DNA of 31,665 nucleotides, from contig JAVEVF010000007.1 of assembly GCA_034005175.1 (NCBI GenBank), positions 1 to 31,665 of the forward strand, in the 5' to 3' direction. A model generated the notes under the pieces. The model was not told where the DNA came from and searched no databases. It saw only the letters and a list, made by a program, of their open reading frames with translations. Below are positions 15,888 through 23,828 of this stretch, one piece after another; position 1 is the first letter of the stretch, and every line of letters starts with the position of its first letter. The translations under genes were made by a program, and so were the position numbers. Origin of the DNA: JAVEVF01 sp034005175 (GTDB lineage Bacteria > Actinomycetota > Coriobacteriia > Anaerosomatales > SLCP01).

Positions 15888-17084
15888 CTACCTGGCACGC
15901 AGTGCCGTGACGATCCGGTCGATGATCTCATCGAGGACCGACCGCGTGGTGGCGAAGTTCAGCCGTGCGTATCCGCGGCCACGCTCGCCGAAGTCAGGCC
16001 CTGACGAGAGAGCGACGCGCGCATGCTCGAGCAGCCACGCGGCAGGGTTGTCGCCGAGACCGAGCTCCCGGAGGTCGAGCCAGGCCAGGTAGGTGGCCTC
16101 CGGAACCGCGAACCCCACCTCCGGGAGCTCGAATGCTAGCCGCCTGGCAAGGTGGTCACGCTGCGCTACGAGATGCTCGCGGGTGGCAGCCAGCCAGCCG
16201 TCACCCTTCGTCCAGGCGGCTAGCGTGGCCTCGGCGCCGGGTGAACCCACTGCGCCAAGGAGGTGGTCGGGCAAGGCGCCGAGGCCCTCGGCGACACGCG
16301 CGTCGCCCACGTGCGCGATGGCGCAGCGCAACCCCGCGACATTGAACGCCTTACTTGCCGCGCTCAGTGTGAGCGTGCGAGATGCCGCCTCCTCGCTCAC
16401 AGCCGCAAACGGTCGGAACCGCGCGGGAGGATAGGTGAGGTCCGCCCAGATCTCGTCGCTCACGACAAGCAGGTCATGGCGTTCGGCGGTGTAAGCGATC
16501 GCAGCAAGCTCGTCATCGTCGAAGACGCGCCCCGTGGGATTGTGCGGATGGCACAGCAGTATGACACGCGTGCGCTCGTCGACCACCGAATCAAGCATCG
16601 TGCGATCAAGCCGCCATCCCGCAGCTCGGTCGAGCGGGCATTCGACGATGCGCCGACCGGTCTTGTCGACCGAGTTGAGGAAGGGTGGGTATACAGGCGT
16701 GAACACGACCACCCCATCACCTGGCTTGGTGGCAAGCCACAATGCCGTCTGTACGGCCTGCATCACATCGCAGAACAAGCGAAGACGCTCGATATCCGGG
16801 CGCCATCCAAAGAGCCGCGCCTGACGCTCTGCGAATACCTCGGGCAGCTTGTGCGCAGCATCGAAGTTGTAACCGAAATCCCCCCGATCCACGAGCGCAC
16901 GAACCGCGTCAAGCACCGGTGGCGCTGGCGGGAGGTCCATGTCAGCGACCCACGCCGGGATCACTTCGGGTCCGTGCAGCGTCCACTTCATCGACGTAAG
17001 GGTGTGCAAGCGTTGCACATCGGCTGCGAAGGAGCCGTGTGAATCGCCGCCGGTATGGCCGTAATACGCTTTGTCCTCGCTCAT
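15888..17084 (-). CDS. patB: PatB/MalY-type PLP-dependent C-S lyase (aminotransferase class I/II)
   Basis: This 398-residue pyridoxal-phosphate enzyme belongs to the MalY/PatB branch, which cleaves C-S bonds (cystathionine beta-lyase activity, giving homocysteine, pyruvate and ammonia). Diagnostic segments: VIPAWVADMDLPPAPPVLDA near the N-terminus, VVFTPVYPPF, LLCHPHNPTGRVF, VVSDEIWADLTYP, and the PLP-lysine block SAASKAFNVAGLR with K245. ADMDF/L with HNPTGR and DEIHxD-like spacing separates this branch from ordinary transaminases. ATG 17084 is preferred over upstream 17126 because TACAAT lies exactly 6 nt before it, consistent with a leaderless transcript; there is no Shine-Dalgarno. It is divergent from the thermonuclease-like gene. 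Reaction inferred from family. Confidence 0.9.
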   Translation of the reverse strand: MSEDKAYYGHTGGDSHGSFAADVQRLHTLTSMKWTLHGPEVIPAWVADMDLPPAPPVLDAVRALVDRGDFGYNFDAAHKLPEVFAERQARLFGWRPDIERLRLFCDVMQAVQTALWLATKPGDGVVVFTPVYPPFLNSVDKTGRRIVECPLDRAAGWRLDRTMLDSVVDERTRVILLCHPHNPTGRVFDDDELAAIAYTAERHDLLVVSDEIWADLTYPPARFRPFAAVSEEAASRTLTLSAASKAFNVAGLRCAIAHVGDARVAEGLGALPDHLLGAVGSPGAEATLAAWTKGDGWLAATREHLVAQRDHLARRLAFELPEVGFAVPEATYLAWLDLRELGLGDNPAAWLLEHARVALSSGPDFGERGRGYARLNFATTRSVLDEIIDRIVTALRAR

Positions 17085-17090
17085 AAGCCG

Positions 17091-17096
17091 ATTGTA
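17091..17096 (-). promoter_or_regulatory. Putative -10 element of leaderless patB transcript
   Basis: TACAAT on the minus strand ends 6 nt before ATG 17084, putting the likely transcription start at the start codon. No ribosome-binding site is seen. The -35 region is not recognisable. Confidence 0.5.
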
Positions 17097-17187
17097 ATGC
17101 ACGGGAACGGCGCGTGGCGCGTGCAAAGCGTGCGGCGGGTAGCGTGCATGCAGCCCCCCGGAATGCGTCTCTCCAGCTCCTCTCCGC

Positions 17188-17193
17188 TACAAT
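17188..17193 (+). promoter_or_regulatory. Putative -10 element of leaderless nuclease transcript
   Basis: TACAAT lies exactly 6 nt before ATG 17200. There is no Shine-Dalgarno in the intervening CGTGGC. The arrangement mirrors the divergent patB start 100 bp away. Confidence 0.5.
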
Positions 17194-17199
17194 CGTGGC

Positions 17200-17757
17200 A
17201 TGACTCGTCTCCTGCTCGGACGTACACCCCTCTCGGTGCTGATGACATCACTGCTTGCAGCTACGCTTCTCAGCGGATGCGCAGCCGATGCCACGCTTGT
17301 TGTTCCCTCACCTCAGCCCGACACGCCGCGCGTCATCGAAGCTACCGTCACGCGCCACACCGACGGAGACACCGCGCGCTTCATGCTCCCCGACGGCAAC
17401 GAGGAGAAGGTGCGGTTCATCGGCATGGACACCCCCGAGGTGTACGGCAAGATCGAGCCGTTTGGGTCAGATGCCTCGGCATACACGGCAGACTCTATCC
17501 CCGTCGGTACCACGGTGTGGCTTGAAACCGATGTGGACCTGCGCGACCGGTACGGGCGCATGCTTGCGTACGTGTGGCTTGAAGTCCCCTCCTCGGCATC
17601 GGATGCAGAGGTACGAGCGAAGATGCTCAACGCACGGTTGCTGCTTGCGGGCTATGCTCAGGTCGCCACCTTCCCACCCAACATCCGTTACGTGGAGTTC
17701 TTCACTCGCTATCAGACAGAAGCGCGCGAAGCGAACAGGGGGCTTTGGGGACCGTGA
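17200..17757 (+). CDS. Staphylococcal-nuclease-like (thermonuclease) lipoprotein
   Basis: This is a 185-residue exported nuclease. A lipoprotein signal ends at the lipobox LLSGC (C27). The mature SNase domain keeps the catalytic set: DGDT (55-58), R72 (VRFIG), D77-T78-P-E80, and R120 in RDRYGRMLAYVW, aligning with R35, D40, T41, E43 and R87 of staphylococcal nuclease. The C-terminal LLLAGYAQV-x-TFPPN-x-RYVEFF and EANRGLWG are typical of bacterial SNase homologues. It should act as a Ca-dependent endo/exonuclease on the outer face of the membrane, perhaps for DNA scavenging. The transcript appears leaderless. Confidence 0.93.
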   Translation: MTRLLLGRTPLSVLMTSLLAATLLSGCAADATLVVPSPQPDTPRVIEATVTRHTDGDTARFMLPDGNEEKVRFIGMDTPEVYGKIEPFGSDASAYTADSIPVGTTVWLETDVDLRDRYGRMLAYVWLEVPSSASDAEVRAKMLNARLLLAGYAQVATFPPNIRYVEFFTRYQTEAREANRGLWGP

Positions 17758-17835
17758 CCTACACCGCGAGCCTTCGGGTACATCTACAGCAAGGCTGTGA
17801 CGCCCTATCCGATCCATATGATGAATGAGGCCGAG

Positions 17836-18060
17836 ATGACCGAGCCGATCGAACCTGTCGCATCTTCGCCGGATACTCCCCCCGGAGATACCGGCACGCC
17901 ACCGGCTGCCAGCGGCGTCGCACCTCCTGTCACGCCACCGCCGCACCAAGACAGCCCGCTGAAGAGCGCGGCGGCGGTGATATTCACCGTGCTGCTTGTC
18001 ATCGTGGTCTTCTGGGGGCTGCAGTTCTTGCTTGCGGCGCTGGGGTTCGGTGGTGGTTGA
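17836..18060 (+). CDS. Small Pro-rich protein with C-terminal membrane segment
   Basis: This 74-residue protein has a Pro/Thr/Ala-rich disordered N-terminus and one membrane helix near the C-terminus (SAAAVIFTVLLVIVVFWGLQFLL shortened: about residues 45-68), followed by a Gly-rich end. ATG 17836 follows GAGG by 5 nt; alternative in-frame starts at 17797 (GTG) and 17818 (ATG) would add 13 or 6 residues. It sits between the nuclease and CCA-enzyme genes on the same strand. No family is recognised. A tail-anchored small protein is all that can be said. Confidence 0.55.
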   Translation: MTEPIEPVASSPDTPPGDTGTPPAASGVAPPVTPPPHQDSPLKSAAAVIFTVLLVIVVFWGLQFLLAALGFGGG

Positions 18061-18162
18061 TAGCTCTGCTCGGCCCGTGCGGCCTACCAGCACACCACGC
18101 TTCTGACCAAGCCGAATTCCTTCTGACCAGATCGCCGAGCGCTCCAACCGACTCATACGCGC

Positions 18163-18168
18163 TACGAT
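18163..18168 (+). promoter_or_regulatory. Putative -10 element of leaderless pcnB/cca transcript
   Basis: TACGAT ends 6 nt before ATG 18175 with no Shine-Dalgarno between them, the same geometry as at three other genes in this window. Confidence 0.45.
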
Positions 18169-18174
18169 AGCCTC

Positions 18175-19782
18175 ATGGATGCCTCTCTGTTCCACGACAT
18201 ACCCGAGCCAGTGCGACGCATCGGCTTACTGCTGCATGAAGCAGGCTATGATGCGGTGCTGGTTGGCGGCTGTGTTCGCGACCTCCTGCGTGGGGTGGTT
18301 CCCGCAGACCAGGACCTAGTGACGAGCGCACCCACCGACGATCTGTGCCGCCTCCTCTCGGCCGATCACAGTGTGCGAGTCGTGTACGCGGTGAATGAGC
18401 GCTTCTCCACACTTGGCGCGGTGTGTTCCGATGGCAGCAAGCTTGAGATCTCGCGCTACCGGCCCGATGCACTCGGCGCCCCCACTTTGGAGCAGCGGTT
18501 CGCCATCGATGCGTCTCACCGTGATTTCACCATCAACGCGCTGGGAATCGACCTGGCGTCCGGTGCCCTCCTCGACCCTCTCGGCGGACGTGGTGATCTC
18601 GAAGACTGCGTCCTCAGGGCATGTGGCGATGTTGACGCCCGGCTGGCCGAGGATCCGCTCCGCGCCATTCGCGCTGCGCGTTTCGTCGCCGAACTGCGCT
18701 GCGCACTAGCTCCCGCAACGCGAGACGCGCTCGCACGCGCCACCCCTTCGCTCGCTCTTGTCGCGCCCGAGCGCATCCGTGAGGAGCTCACGCGCCTGCT
18801 CGTTGCCGAGCACGTCGCTGCGGGCCTAGCCGTTCTGCTGGAGAGCGGGGCGCTCGCGGCCGTGCTGCCAGAGGTGGCGGCGCTAGACGGCATGACGCAG
18901 CCTTCCTTCCACGACCTCGATGTCCTCGCTCACACCATGCAGGCGGTTGCCCTCGCCCCAGCGACGCCGGTGATGCGCTGGGCTGCGCTGCTGCACGATG
19001 TCGGCAAAGCCCCCACCCGCAGCGTGGATACAGACGGGCGCGTCCGGTTTCTGGGCCACGCGCAGGCAGGCGAGCGGATGGCGGCCGCCATCGTCGAGAG
19101 GCTGAGGTTCTCTGCAGCGCAATCCCGTGCGATCGTGCATCTCGTAGCCACCCACATGCGCCTCGGCGAGCTCGACCTCGCTAACCCGAGAGCGGTCGAC
19201 CGCGCGGTCCGCTCGCTCGATCTGCACACCGGAGAGCCCGAGACGCCACCGCTGGTGAGCGCCGAGGACGTCATCTCACTCACCCTCGCCGACTTTGGTG
19301 CTACCGCGCATCGCGCTGATGTCCCTCGCGTACGCGCGGCATTGGAATCGGCGGTAGCAGCATCGCGCGCACGCGGCACGCATGAGCCCATCGTCTCACC
19401 TGTCAGCGGCACAGACATCATGGCGGCTTTCTGCCTGACCGAGGGGCCACAGGTCGGCGTCGCCAAACACGCGATCGAAGATGCCATCGAGAGAGGGCTG
19501 CTCGCGGACGATGATAAGGAAGGCGCGCTAGTGGTGGCTGCGGCGGCTTTGGGAACCGTGCACGGTTCAGACGATGGTCGGCGCGCAGACGAGGGATGTG
19601 GGGAAGATGCGCCGCTCGAAGAAGACCCGCGTTACCGCGCCAAGCGCATCGTAAGGGGCGTGGTGAGCGCCGTGCTTATCATCGCGCTGCTACTGCTGCT
19701 GGTCTTTGGCGTCGTGCAGAGAATCCCACGCAGACAAGATCCCTCGCCGCGGCCCGTCTACACGACGCAAGCACGGGGCTAG
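18175..19782 (+). CDS. cca: CCA tRNA nucleotidyltransferase / poly(A) polymerase family, with C-terminal membrane tail
   Basis: This is a 535-residue class II nucleotidyltransferase, expected to build or repair the 3' CCA of tRNA. The catalytic head has LVGGCVRDLLRG (29-40), the metal-binding D45-x-D47, DFTINALGID (117-126), LLDPLGGRGDLED and EDPLRAIRAARF (159-170). A HD domain follows (RWAALLHDVGKAPTRS, with GHAQAGERMA), as in PcnB/Cca fusions of actinobacteria. Unusually, after the normal end the chain continues through an acidic linker (about 465-487) into a basic patch and a membrane-like helix (about 494-515). No frameshift is needed to read through. The tail may anchor the enzyme to the membrane or be a fused small membrane protein. 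Confidence 0.92.
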   Translation: MDASLFHDIPEPVRRIGLLLHEAGYDAVLVGGCVRDLLRGVVPADQDLVTSAPTDDLCRLLSADHSVRVVYAVNERFSTLGAVCSDGSKLEISRYRPDALGAPTLEQRFAIDASHRDFTINALGIDLASGALLDPLGGRGDLEDCVLRACGDVDARLAEDPLRAIRAARFVAELRCALAPATRDALARATPSLALVAPERIREELTRLLVAEHVAAGLAVLLESGALAAVLPEVAALDGMTQPSFHDLDVLAHTMQAVALAPATPVMRWAALLHDVGKAPTRSVDTDGRVRFLGHAQAGERMAAAIVERLRFSAAQSRAIVHLVATHMRLGELDLANPRAVDRAVRSLDLHTGEPETPPLVSAEDVISLTLADFGATAHRADVPRVRAALESAVAASRARGTHEPIVSPVSGTDIMAAFCLTEGPQVGVAKHAIEDAIERGLLADDDKEGALVVAAAALGTVHGSDDGRRADEGCGEDAPLEEDPRYRAKRIVRGVVSAVLIIALLLLLVFGVVQRIPRRQDPSPRPVYTTQARG

Positions 19783-19804
19783 ACCACGTCTTGCCATCCG
19801 TACG

Positions 19805-20539
19805 CTAAGCGCGACCTCCAAGATACGCACGTTTGAGCTCCTCGTTCTCGAGAAGGTCGTGCGCTGCGCCCTCAATCACCACTCGGCCGTTTTGTAGGAC
19901 ATAACCTCGATTCGCGATGGAAAGCGCCGCATTCGCGTTCTGCTCCACCACGAAGATGGAGACACCCTGTCGGTTGATCTCGGCGATGGTGTCAAACGAC
20001 TGGTCTACCAGCGCTGGCGCGAGGCCCATGGAGGGTTCGTCCATGATGATGAGCTTAGGACGGCTCATGAGCGCGCGCCCGAACGCCACCATTTGCTGCT
20101 CGCCGCCGGAAAGCGTTCCCGCTCGCTGATCACGTCGCTCGTACACGCGCGGATACAGCTCGTATACGCGCAGCAGGTCCTCGGCGATACCCGCAGCATC
20201 GTCACGCGTGTACGCCCCCATCTCGAGGTTCTCCAAGACGGTAAGGTGCGGGAAGAGGCGCCGGTTCTCGGGCACGGTGGCGATGCCCATTCGGATGCGC
20301 TCGGACGTCTTCATGTTGTTGACAACGCGACCCTCGAACAGCACCTCACCCTTCGAAGGGCGCACGATGCCGAGAATGGTCTTCATCGTCGTGGATTTGC
20401 CCGATGCGTTGCCGCCGAGCAGACACACGATCTCACCCGGAAAGACCTGGTAGTTGACGTTCTTGAGAATCTGGATACGGCCGTAGTGCGTTTCGACCGC
20501 ACGGAACTCAAGAAGCGGCGTCGGTGCTTCGCTTGCCAA
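19805..20539 (-). CDS. livF: Branched-chain amino acid-type ABC transporter ATPase LivF
   Basis: This 244-residue ATPase energises the liv-type importer encoded upstream. Walker A is GGNASGKST (the usual GxNGAGKTT slightly altered), the signature is LSGGEQQMVAFGRAL, Walker B is LIIMDEPSMGLAP, and the H-loop lies in VVEQNANAAL, all characteristic of LivF. TTG 20539 is chosen because GGAGG lies 6 nt upstream; another TTG at 20554 is possible. The start lies inside the end of livG, implying translational coupling. It is the last gene of the operon and converges on the CCA enzyme gene 22 bp away. Confidence 0.93.
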   Translation of the reverse strand: MASEAPTPLLEFRAVETHYGRIQILKNVNYQVFPGEIVCLLGGNASGKSTTMKTILGIVRPSKGEVLFEGRVVNNMKTSERIRMGIATVPENRRLFPHLTVLENLEMGAYTRDDAAGIAEDLLRVYELYPRVYERRDQRAGTLSGGEQQMVAFGRALMSRPKLIIMDEPSMGLAPALVDQSFDTIAEINRQGVSIFVVEQNANAALSIANRGYVLQNGRVVIEGAAHDLLENEELKRAYLGGRA

Positions 20540-21296
20540 GATATGCCTCCACAACCCGTGGGTCGTTTGCTACCTGTTCGTAAGATCCCTCGGCGATCTT
20601 CACGCCATGATCCATCGCGATGACTCGGTCGGACACACCCTCGACCACGTGCATGTCGTGCTCGATCATGAGAATGGTGTAGCCGGCGTTCTTCAGATCG
20701 TGGATCTGCTCCATGACCTCATGCGATTCCGCTGGGTTCATACCCGCGACAGGCTCGTCAAGCAAAAGCAGCAGGGGCTCGGATGCCAGAGCACGCGCGA
20801 TCTCAAGACGCCTGCGATTCGCGTATGACAGCGATCCTGCGGCCTGGCTCTGCCGAGGCCCTGAGAAGCGGCCGGGGAACATCGCCAGTATCTCCTGCGC
20901 ACGCGCACGCAGCACGGCTTCCTCTCGGCGCACTGATGGCAGCCGCAGCATCGACGGAAGCAACCGGGCCCTGCCCTTCGAGTGCATGCCCACAAGCACG
21001 TTATCCAGCACCGACATGCTGCTGAAGAGCCTCAGCGACTGGAAGGTCCGCGAGATGCCCTTGTCATGCACCCGATCGGGGCGGAGGCCAGCGACACTCT
21101 CGCCATTGAGCAGTATGTCCCCTGAGTCAGGCTCATACAGCCCCGAGATCACATTGAACGTGGTGGTCTTGCCAGAGCCGTTCGGCCCGATGATGGAGAC
21201 GATCTCGTTCTCGTTCACATCGAATGAGAGGCTGTCGACTGCCCTCAAACCCCCGAAGGACATGGACACGCCCTGCAGCTCAAGAATCGCGCCCAT
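20508..21296 (-). CDS. livG: Branched-chain amino acid-type ABC transporter ATPase LivG
   Basis: This is a 262-residue ATPase. Walker A GPNGSGKTT, the LivG-specific SRTFQSLRLF segment, the family insert around RARLLPSMLRLP, a signature region SLSYANRRRLEIARALAS, Walker B LLLLDEPVAGMNP and H-loop IEHDMHVVEGV all fit LivG. ATG 21296 follows GGAGGTG by 5-6 nt, with that Shine-Dalgarno overlapping the livM stop; GTG 21302 is an alternative two codons earlier. It pairs with LivF as the nucleotide-binding heterodimer. Confidence 0.93.
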   Translation of the reverse strand: MGAILELQGVSMSFGGLRAVDSLSFDVNENEIVSIIGPNGSGKTTTFNVISGLYEPDSGDILLNGESVAGLRPDRVHDKGISRTFQSLRLFSSMSVLDNVLVGMHSKGRARLLPSMLRLPSVRREEAVLRARAQEILAMFPGRFSGPRQSQAAGSLSYANRRRLEIARALASEPLLLLLDEPVAGMNPAESHEVMEQIHDLKNAGYTILMIEHDMHVVEGVSDRVIAMDHGVKIAEGSYEQVANDPRVVEAYLGKRSTDAAS

Positions 21297-21298
21297 GC

Positions 21299-22456
21299 TC
21301 ACACCTCCAGGTCCTTCTCGCCCTCTTCGAGCGTGAAGAGGGACTGCCGAGTGCTCTCGATCTCGCGCGGGTCGGCCTCATGTGCCTCTCTGCGCCATTC
21401 CTTGTCGGGGAGGAGTCCTTCGGGCCGGAATATGACCATGACGACAACGATGATGCCGAAGATAAGCATCCGGTAGACCTCGAACTCGCTGCGGGCGGCA
21501 CCCGCCGACTCGCGGATGATCTGCGGCAGCGCCTGTAACACGATCGCACCGAGAATGACGCCGGGAATGCTGCCCATGCCACCCAGCACGACCATACACA
21601 CGACTATGACCGATTGCATGAATACGAACGACTCGGGGCTGATGACGTTGGAGTAGTACGCGAACAGGCAGCCGGCGAAGCCAGCGATACCCGCTGAAAG
21701 CACCACGGACAGCAGCTTCGCACGCGAAGCTGTGATGCCGGCCGAGACAGCAGCGAGCTCGTCTTCGCGAAGCGCATTCCACGCCCGGCCGATGCGCGAG
21801 TTCTTCAGGTTGGTGAGCAGCAGCGCCGTGATCGCCACACACGCCAGCACCAGGTAGTAGTACTCGACTGGCTTGTCGATGACAAGCCAGTTCTTCAGTG
21901 ATTCAGGAAGGTTTGTGGCCAGCAAGGTGTCGGTAAGCTTCATACCGAGAGGACGCGGCGCATTGATGCTCGGAATCCCATTGGGGCCGTTGGTCACCGA
22001 TGGCAGGTTGATGATCGTGAGGCGCACGATCTCCCCGAAGGCCAGCGTGACGATGGCAAGGTAGTCTCCGCGCAGCCGTAGCGTGGGAAGCCCCACGAAG
22101 AAGCCCGCCGCCATGGCGATGAGCGCGCTCAGCACTAACAGCACGATGAACGGCCAATGCAGATCGAACTTCGGTGAGGACAACAAAGCCGTCGTGTAGG
22201 CACCGAATGCGAAGAACGCGATGTAGCCGAGGTTGAGCAGGCCAGTCTCGCCCATCACGATGTTGAGGCCAAGCGCGAGCATCGCGTACAGGAGCGAGAG
22301 CACGCCCACTCGGATCCATGCTGTCTCCACCACTCCCACGGCGTTGAGCATGGGAAACGCCACTGCGATAAGCAGCGTGCCGATGACATAAGCGCTGCGT
22401 GGCACCTTGTAGAAGATCGCTCGCACGCTGTTGAGGGCCCTTGCCGCCACCATCAC
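21299..22456 (-). CDS. livM: Branched-chain amino acid-type ABC permease LivM
   Basis: This 385-residue inner-membrane permease has about nine to ten hydrophobic helices. The family segments LYAMLALGLNIVMGETGLLNLGYIAFFAFGAY and the transport-associated EDELAAVSAGITASRAKLLSVVLSAGIAG loop, quoted here only by their cores (LNLGYIAFFAFGAY and EDELAAVSAGI), identify LivM. It ends with IFRPEGLLPDKEWR plus a charged 30-residue tail. Its GTG start at 22456 overlaps the livH stop (ATG 22453 is a close alternative). The permease pairs with LivH. Confidence 0.93.
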   Translation of the reverse strand: MMVAARALNSVRAIFYKVPRSAYVIGTLLIAVAFPMLNAVGVVETAWIRVGVLSLLYAMLALGLNIVMGETGLLNLGYIAFFAFGAYTTALLSSPKFDLHWPFIVLLVLSALIAMAAGFFVGLPTLRLRGDYLAIVTLAFGEIVRLTIINLPSVTNGPNGIPSINAPRPLGMKLTDTLLATNLPESLKNWLVIDKPVEYYYLVLACVAITALLLTNLKNSRIGRAWNALREDELAAVSAGITASRAKLLSVVLSAGIAGFAGCLFAYYSNVISPESFVFMQSVIVVCMVVLGGMGSIPGVILGAIVLQALPQIIRESAGAARSEFEVYRMLIFGIIVVVMVIFRPEGLLPDKEWRREAHEADPREIESTRQSLFTLEEGEKDLEV

Positions 22457-23673
22457 ACCTTCTCCGTGATGCTATCGCCGAGGATTCCTGACGGCCGGAA
22501 CATCAAGATGACCATAAGCACGACGAACGTGATCACCGGCTGCCAGCGTGTGTCGATCCGAACCGATCCGTTCACGAAGAAGACGGCGGCCACCGCCGCC
22601 AGGAACACGTTTCCAAGAGTGAGCCGCATGGCATGCGTCGCCGACACGCTCAGAAGCGCATCAGTGCGCTCAGCAAGCAAGGTCTTTGTCGCACTGTACG
22701 GGGCGAAGCGGTAGACGCCCACGATGCTGCGCTCATACTCAGGCGTGCGCCGGTCTGGGGCGATGTGGCTGAGTCGCTTCTGCGGCGCGCGTACTAGCTG
22801 GATGTACAAGCCGAGCACAAGTCCCGCCACGACGAACCACGCCAGAAAGCCCAAATCCACGCTCACGCCGTAGGTCTCGGTCATGCCGAGCACGATCGCA
22901 CCCACCACCGCGCCGGGTATGTTGCCTATGCCGCCGAGGACGGCTGCCGTGAATGCCTTCAGCCCGTACAGGAACCCGGCATCGAACTTCAGTGAGCCAT
23001 AGTACAGCACCACCATCAAGCCGCCCACGCCTGCGAGTGCCGAGCCCACCACGAACGTGAACGCGATGGTCTTGTCGGTCTCGATACCCATCATCTCGGC
23101 CGCCTCCATGTCCTGCGAGGTGGCGCGCATTGCCTTTCCGATGCGAGTCGAGCGCACAAGGTAGGTGAGCGCCATCATCAACAGCGCTGAAAGCGCGATG
23201 ATGACAAGCGCAAGCACGCGAATCCTCACTCCCAGGACATCGACGGCGGTCGATGCGATGCCAAACGTGGGCATCGTGATGGGGGTGGGCCCGAAGACCA
23301 AGATGATGAGCTGCTGCAGCACGATGGAGACACCGATGGCCGAGAGCAGAGGGATGATGCGTGAGCGCCCGCGCAAGGGCCGGTATGCGATGCGTTCGAC
23401 GAGCGTGCCCAGCACGACGGGAACCGCAATCGCGGCCAGCAACGCCAGCAGCAGGGCTCCCAGAAGCATGAGCGGTGGCATGGAGTCGTTCGCACCAAGA
23501 GAGAACAGGGTGAATGCCGCCACATACCCGCCCACAGTGAAGATCTCACCATGCGCGAAGTTGATGAACTTCAGCACGCCGTACACCATCGTGTAGCCCA
23601 GTGCGATGAGGGCGTAGATCATCCCAACCGTTAGGCCGCCGATGGTGACGCTGACGATATGGTCCAAGCTCAA
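22453..23673 (-). CDS. livH: Branched-chain amino acid-type ABC permease LivH (with long insertion)
   Basis: This is a 406-residue permease. The N-terminal half is classic LivH: MIYALIALGYTMVYGVLKFINFAHGE, with the core GVLKFINFAHGEIF, then RIAYRPLRGR, AEMMGIETDKTIAFTFVVGSALAG, and the FTAAVLGGIGNIPGAVVGA block. It is about 100 residues longer than typical LivH: a segment rich in charged residues (KRLSHIAPDRRTPEYERS onward) plus one or two extra hydrophobic stretches is inserted before the terminal VILMFRPSGILG motif. The preferred start is TTG 23673 with GAGGAG 6 nt upstream. It is separated from livJ by a 155-bp gap with a strong hairpin. Confidence 0.9.
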   Translation of the reverse strand: MSLDHIVSVTIGGLTVGMIYALIALGYTMVYGVLKFINFAHGEIFTVGGYVAAFTLFSLGANDSMPPLMLLGALLLALLAAIAVPVVLGTLVERIAYRPLRGRSRIIPLLSAIGVSIVLQQLIILVFGPTPITMPTFGIASTAVDVLGVRIRVLALVIIALSALLMMALTYLVRSTRIGKAMRATSQDMEAAEMMGIETDKTIAFTFVVGSALAGVGGLMVVLYYGSLKFDAGFLYGLKAFTAAVLGGIGNIPGAVVGAIVLGMTETYGVSVDLGFLAWFVVAGLVLGLYIQLVRAPQKRLSHIAPDRRTPEYERSIVGVYRFAPYSATKTLLAERTDALLSVSATHAMRLTLGNVFLAAVAAVFFVNGSVRIDTRWQPVITFVVLMVILMFRPSGILGDSITEKV

Positions 23674-23761
23674 ACTGGGCTCCTCACCCCTGGACAGGTC
23701 CTCCCATGCACAGCGCACGCACTTTGGAGCATTCTGCACCAAATGCCGGCGGCGCGCACTC

Positions 23762-23793
23762 GCGGGGCGCGAGAGATGACTCCCGCGCCCCGC
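23762..23793 (-). promoter_or_regulatory. Strong hairpin between livJ and livH (possible attenuator or mRNA stabiliser)
   Basis: GCGGGGCGCG (23762-23771) pairs perfectly with CGCGCCCCGC (23784-23793) around a 12-nt loop, giving a 10-bp all-GC stem in the 155-bp gap after livJ. There is no T-tract downstream on the minus strand. It fits a partial terminator or 3' stabiliser that lets the binding protein be made in excess over the permease and ATPase subunits. Confidence 0.55.
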
Positions 23794-23828
23794 ATGCGAG
23801 CCTTTGCGCGCGGATATGCGCAGTCACG

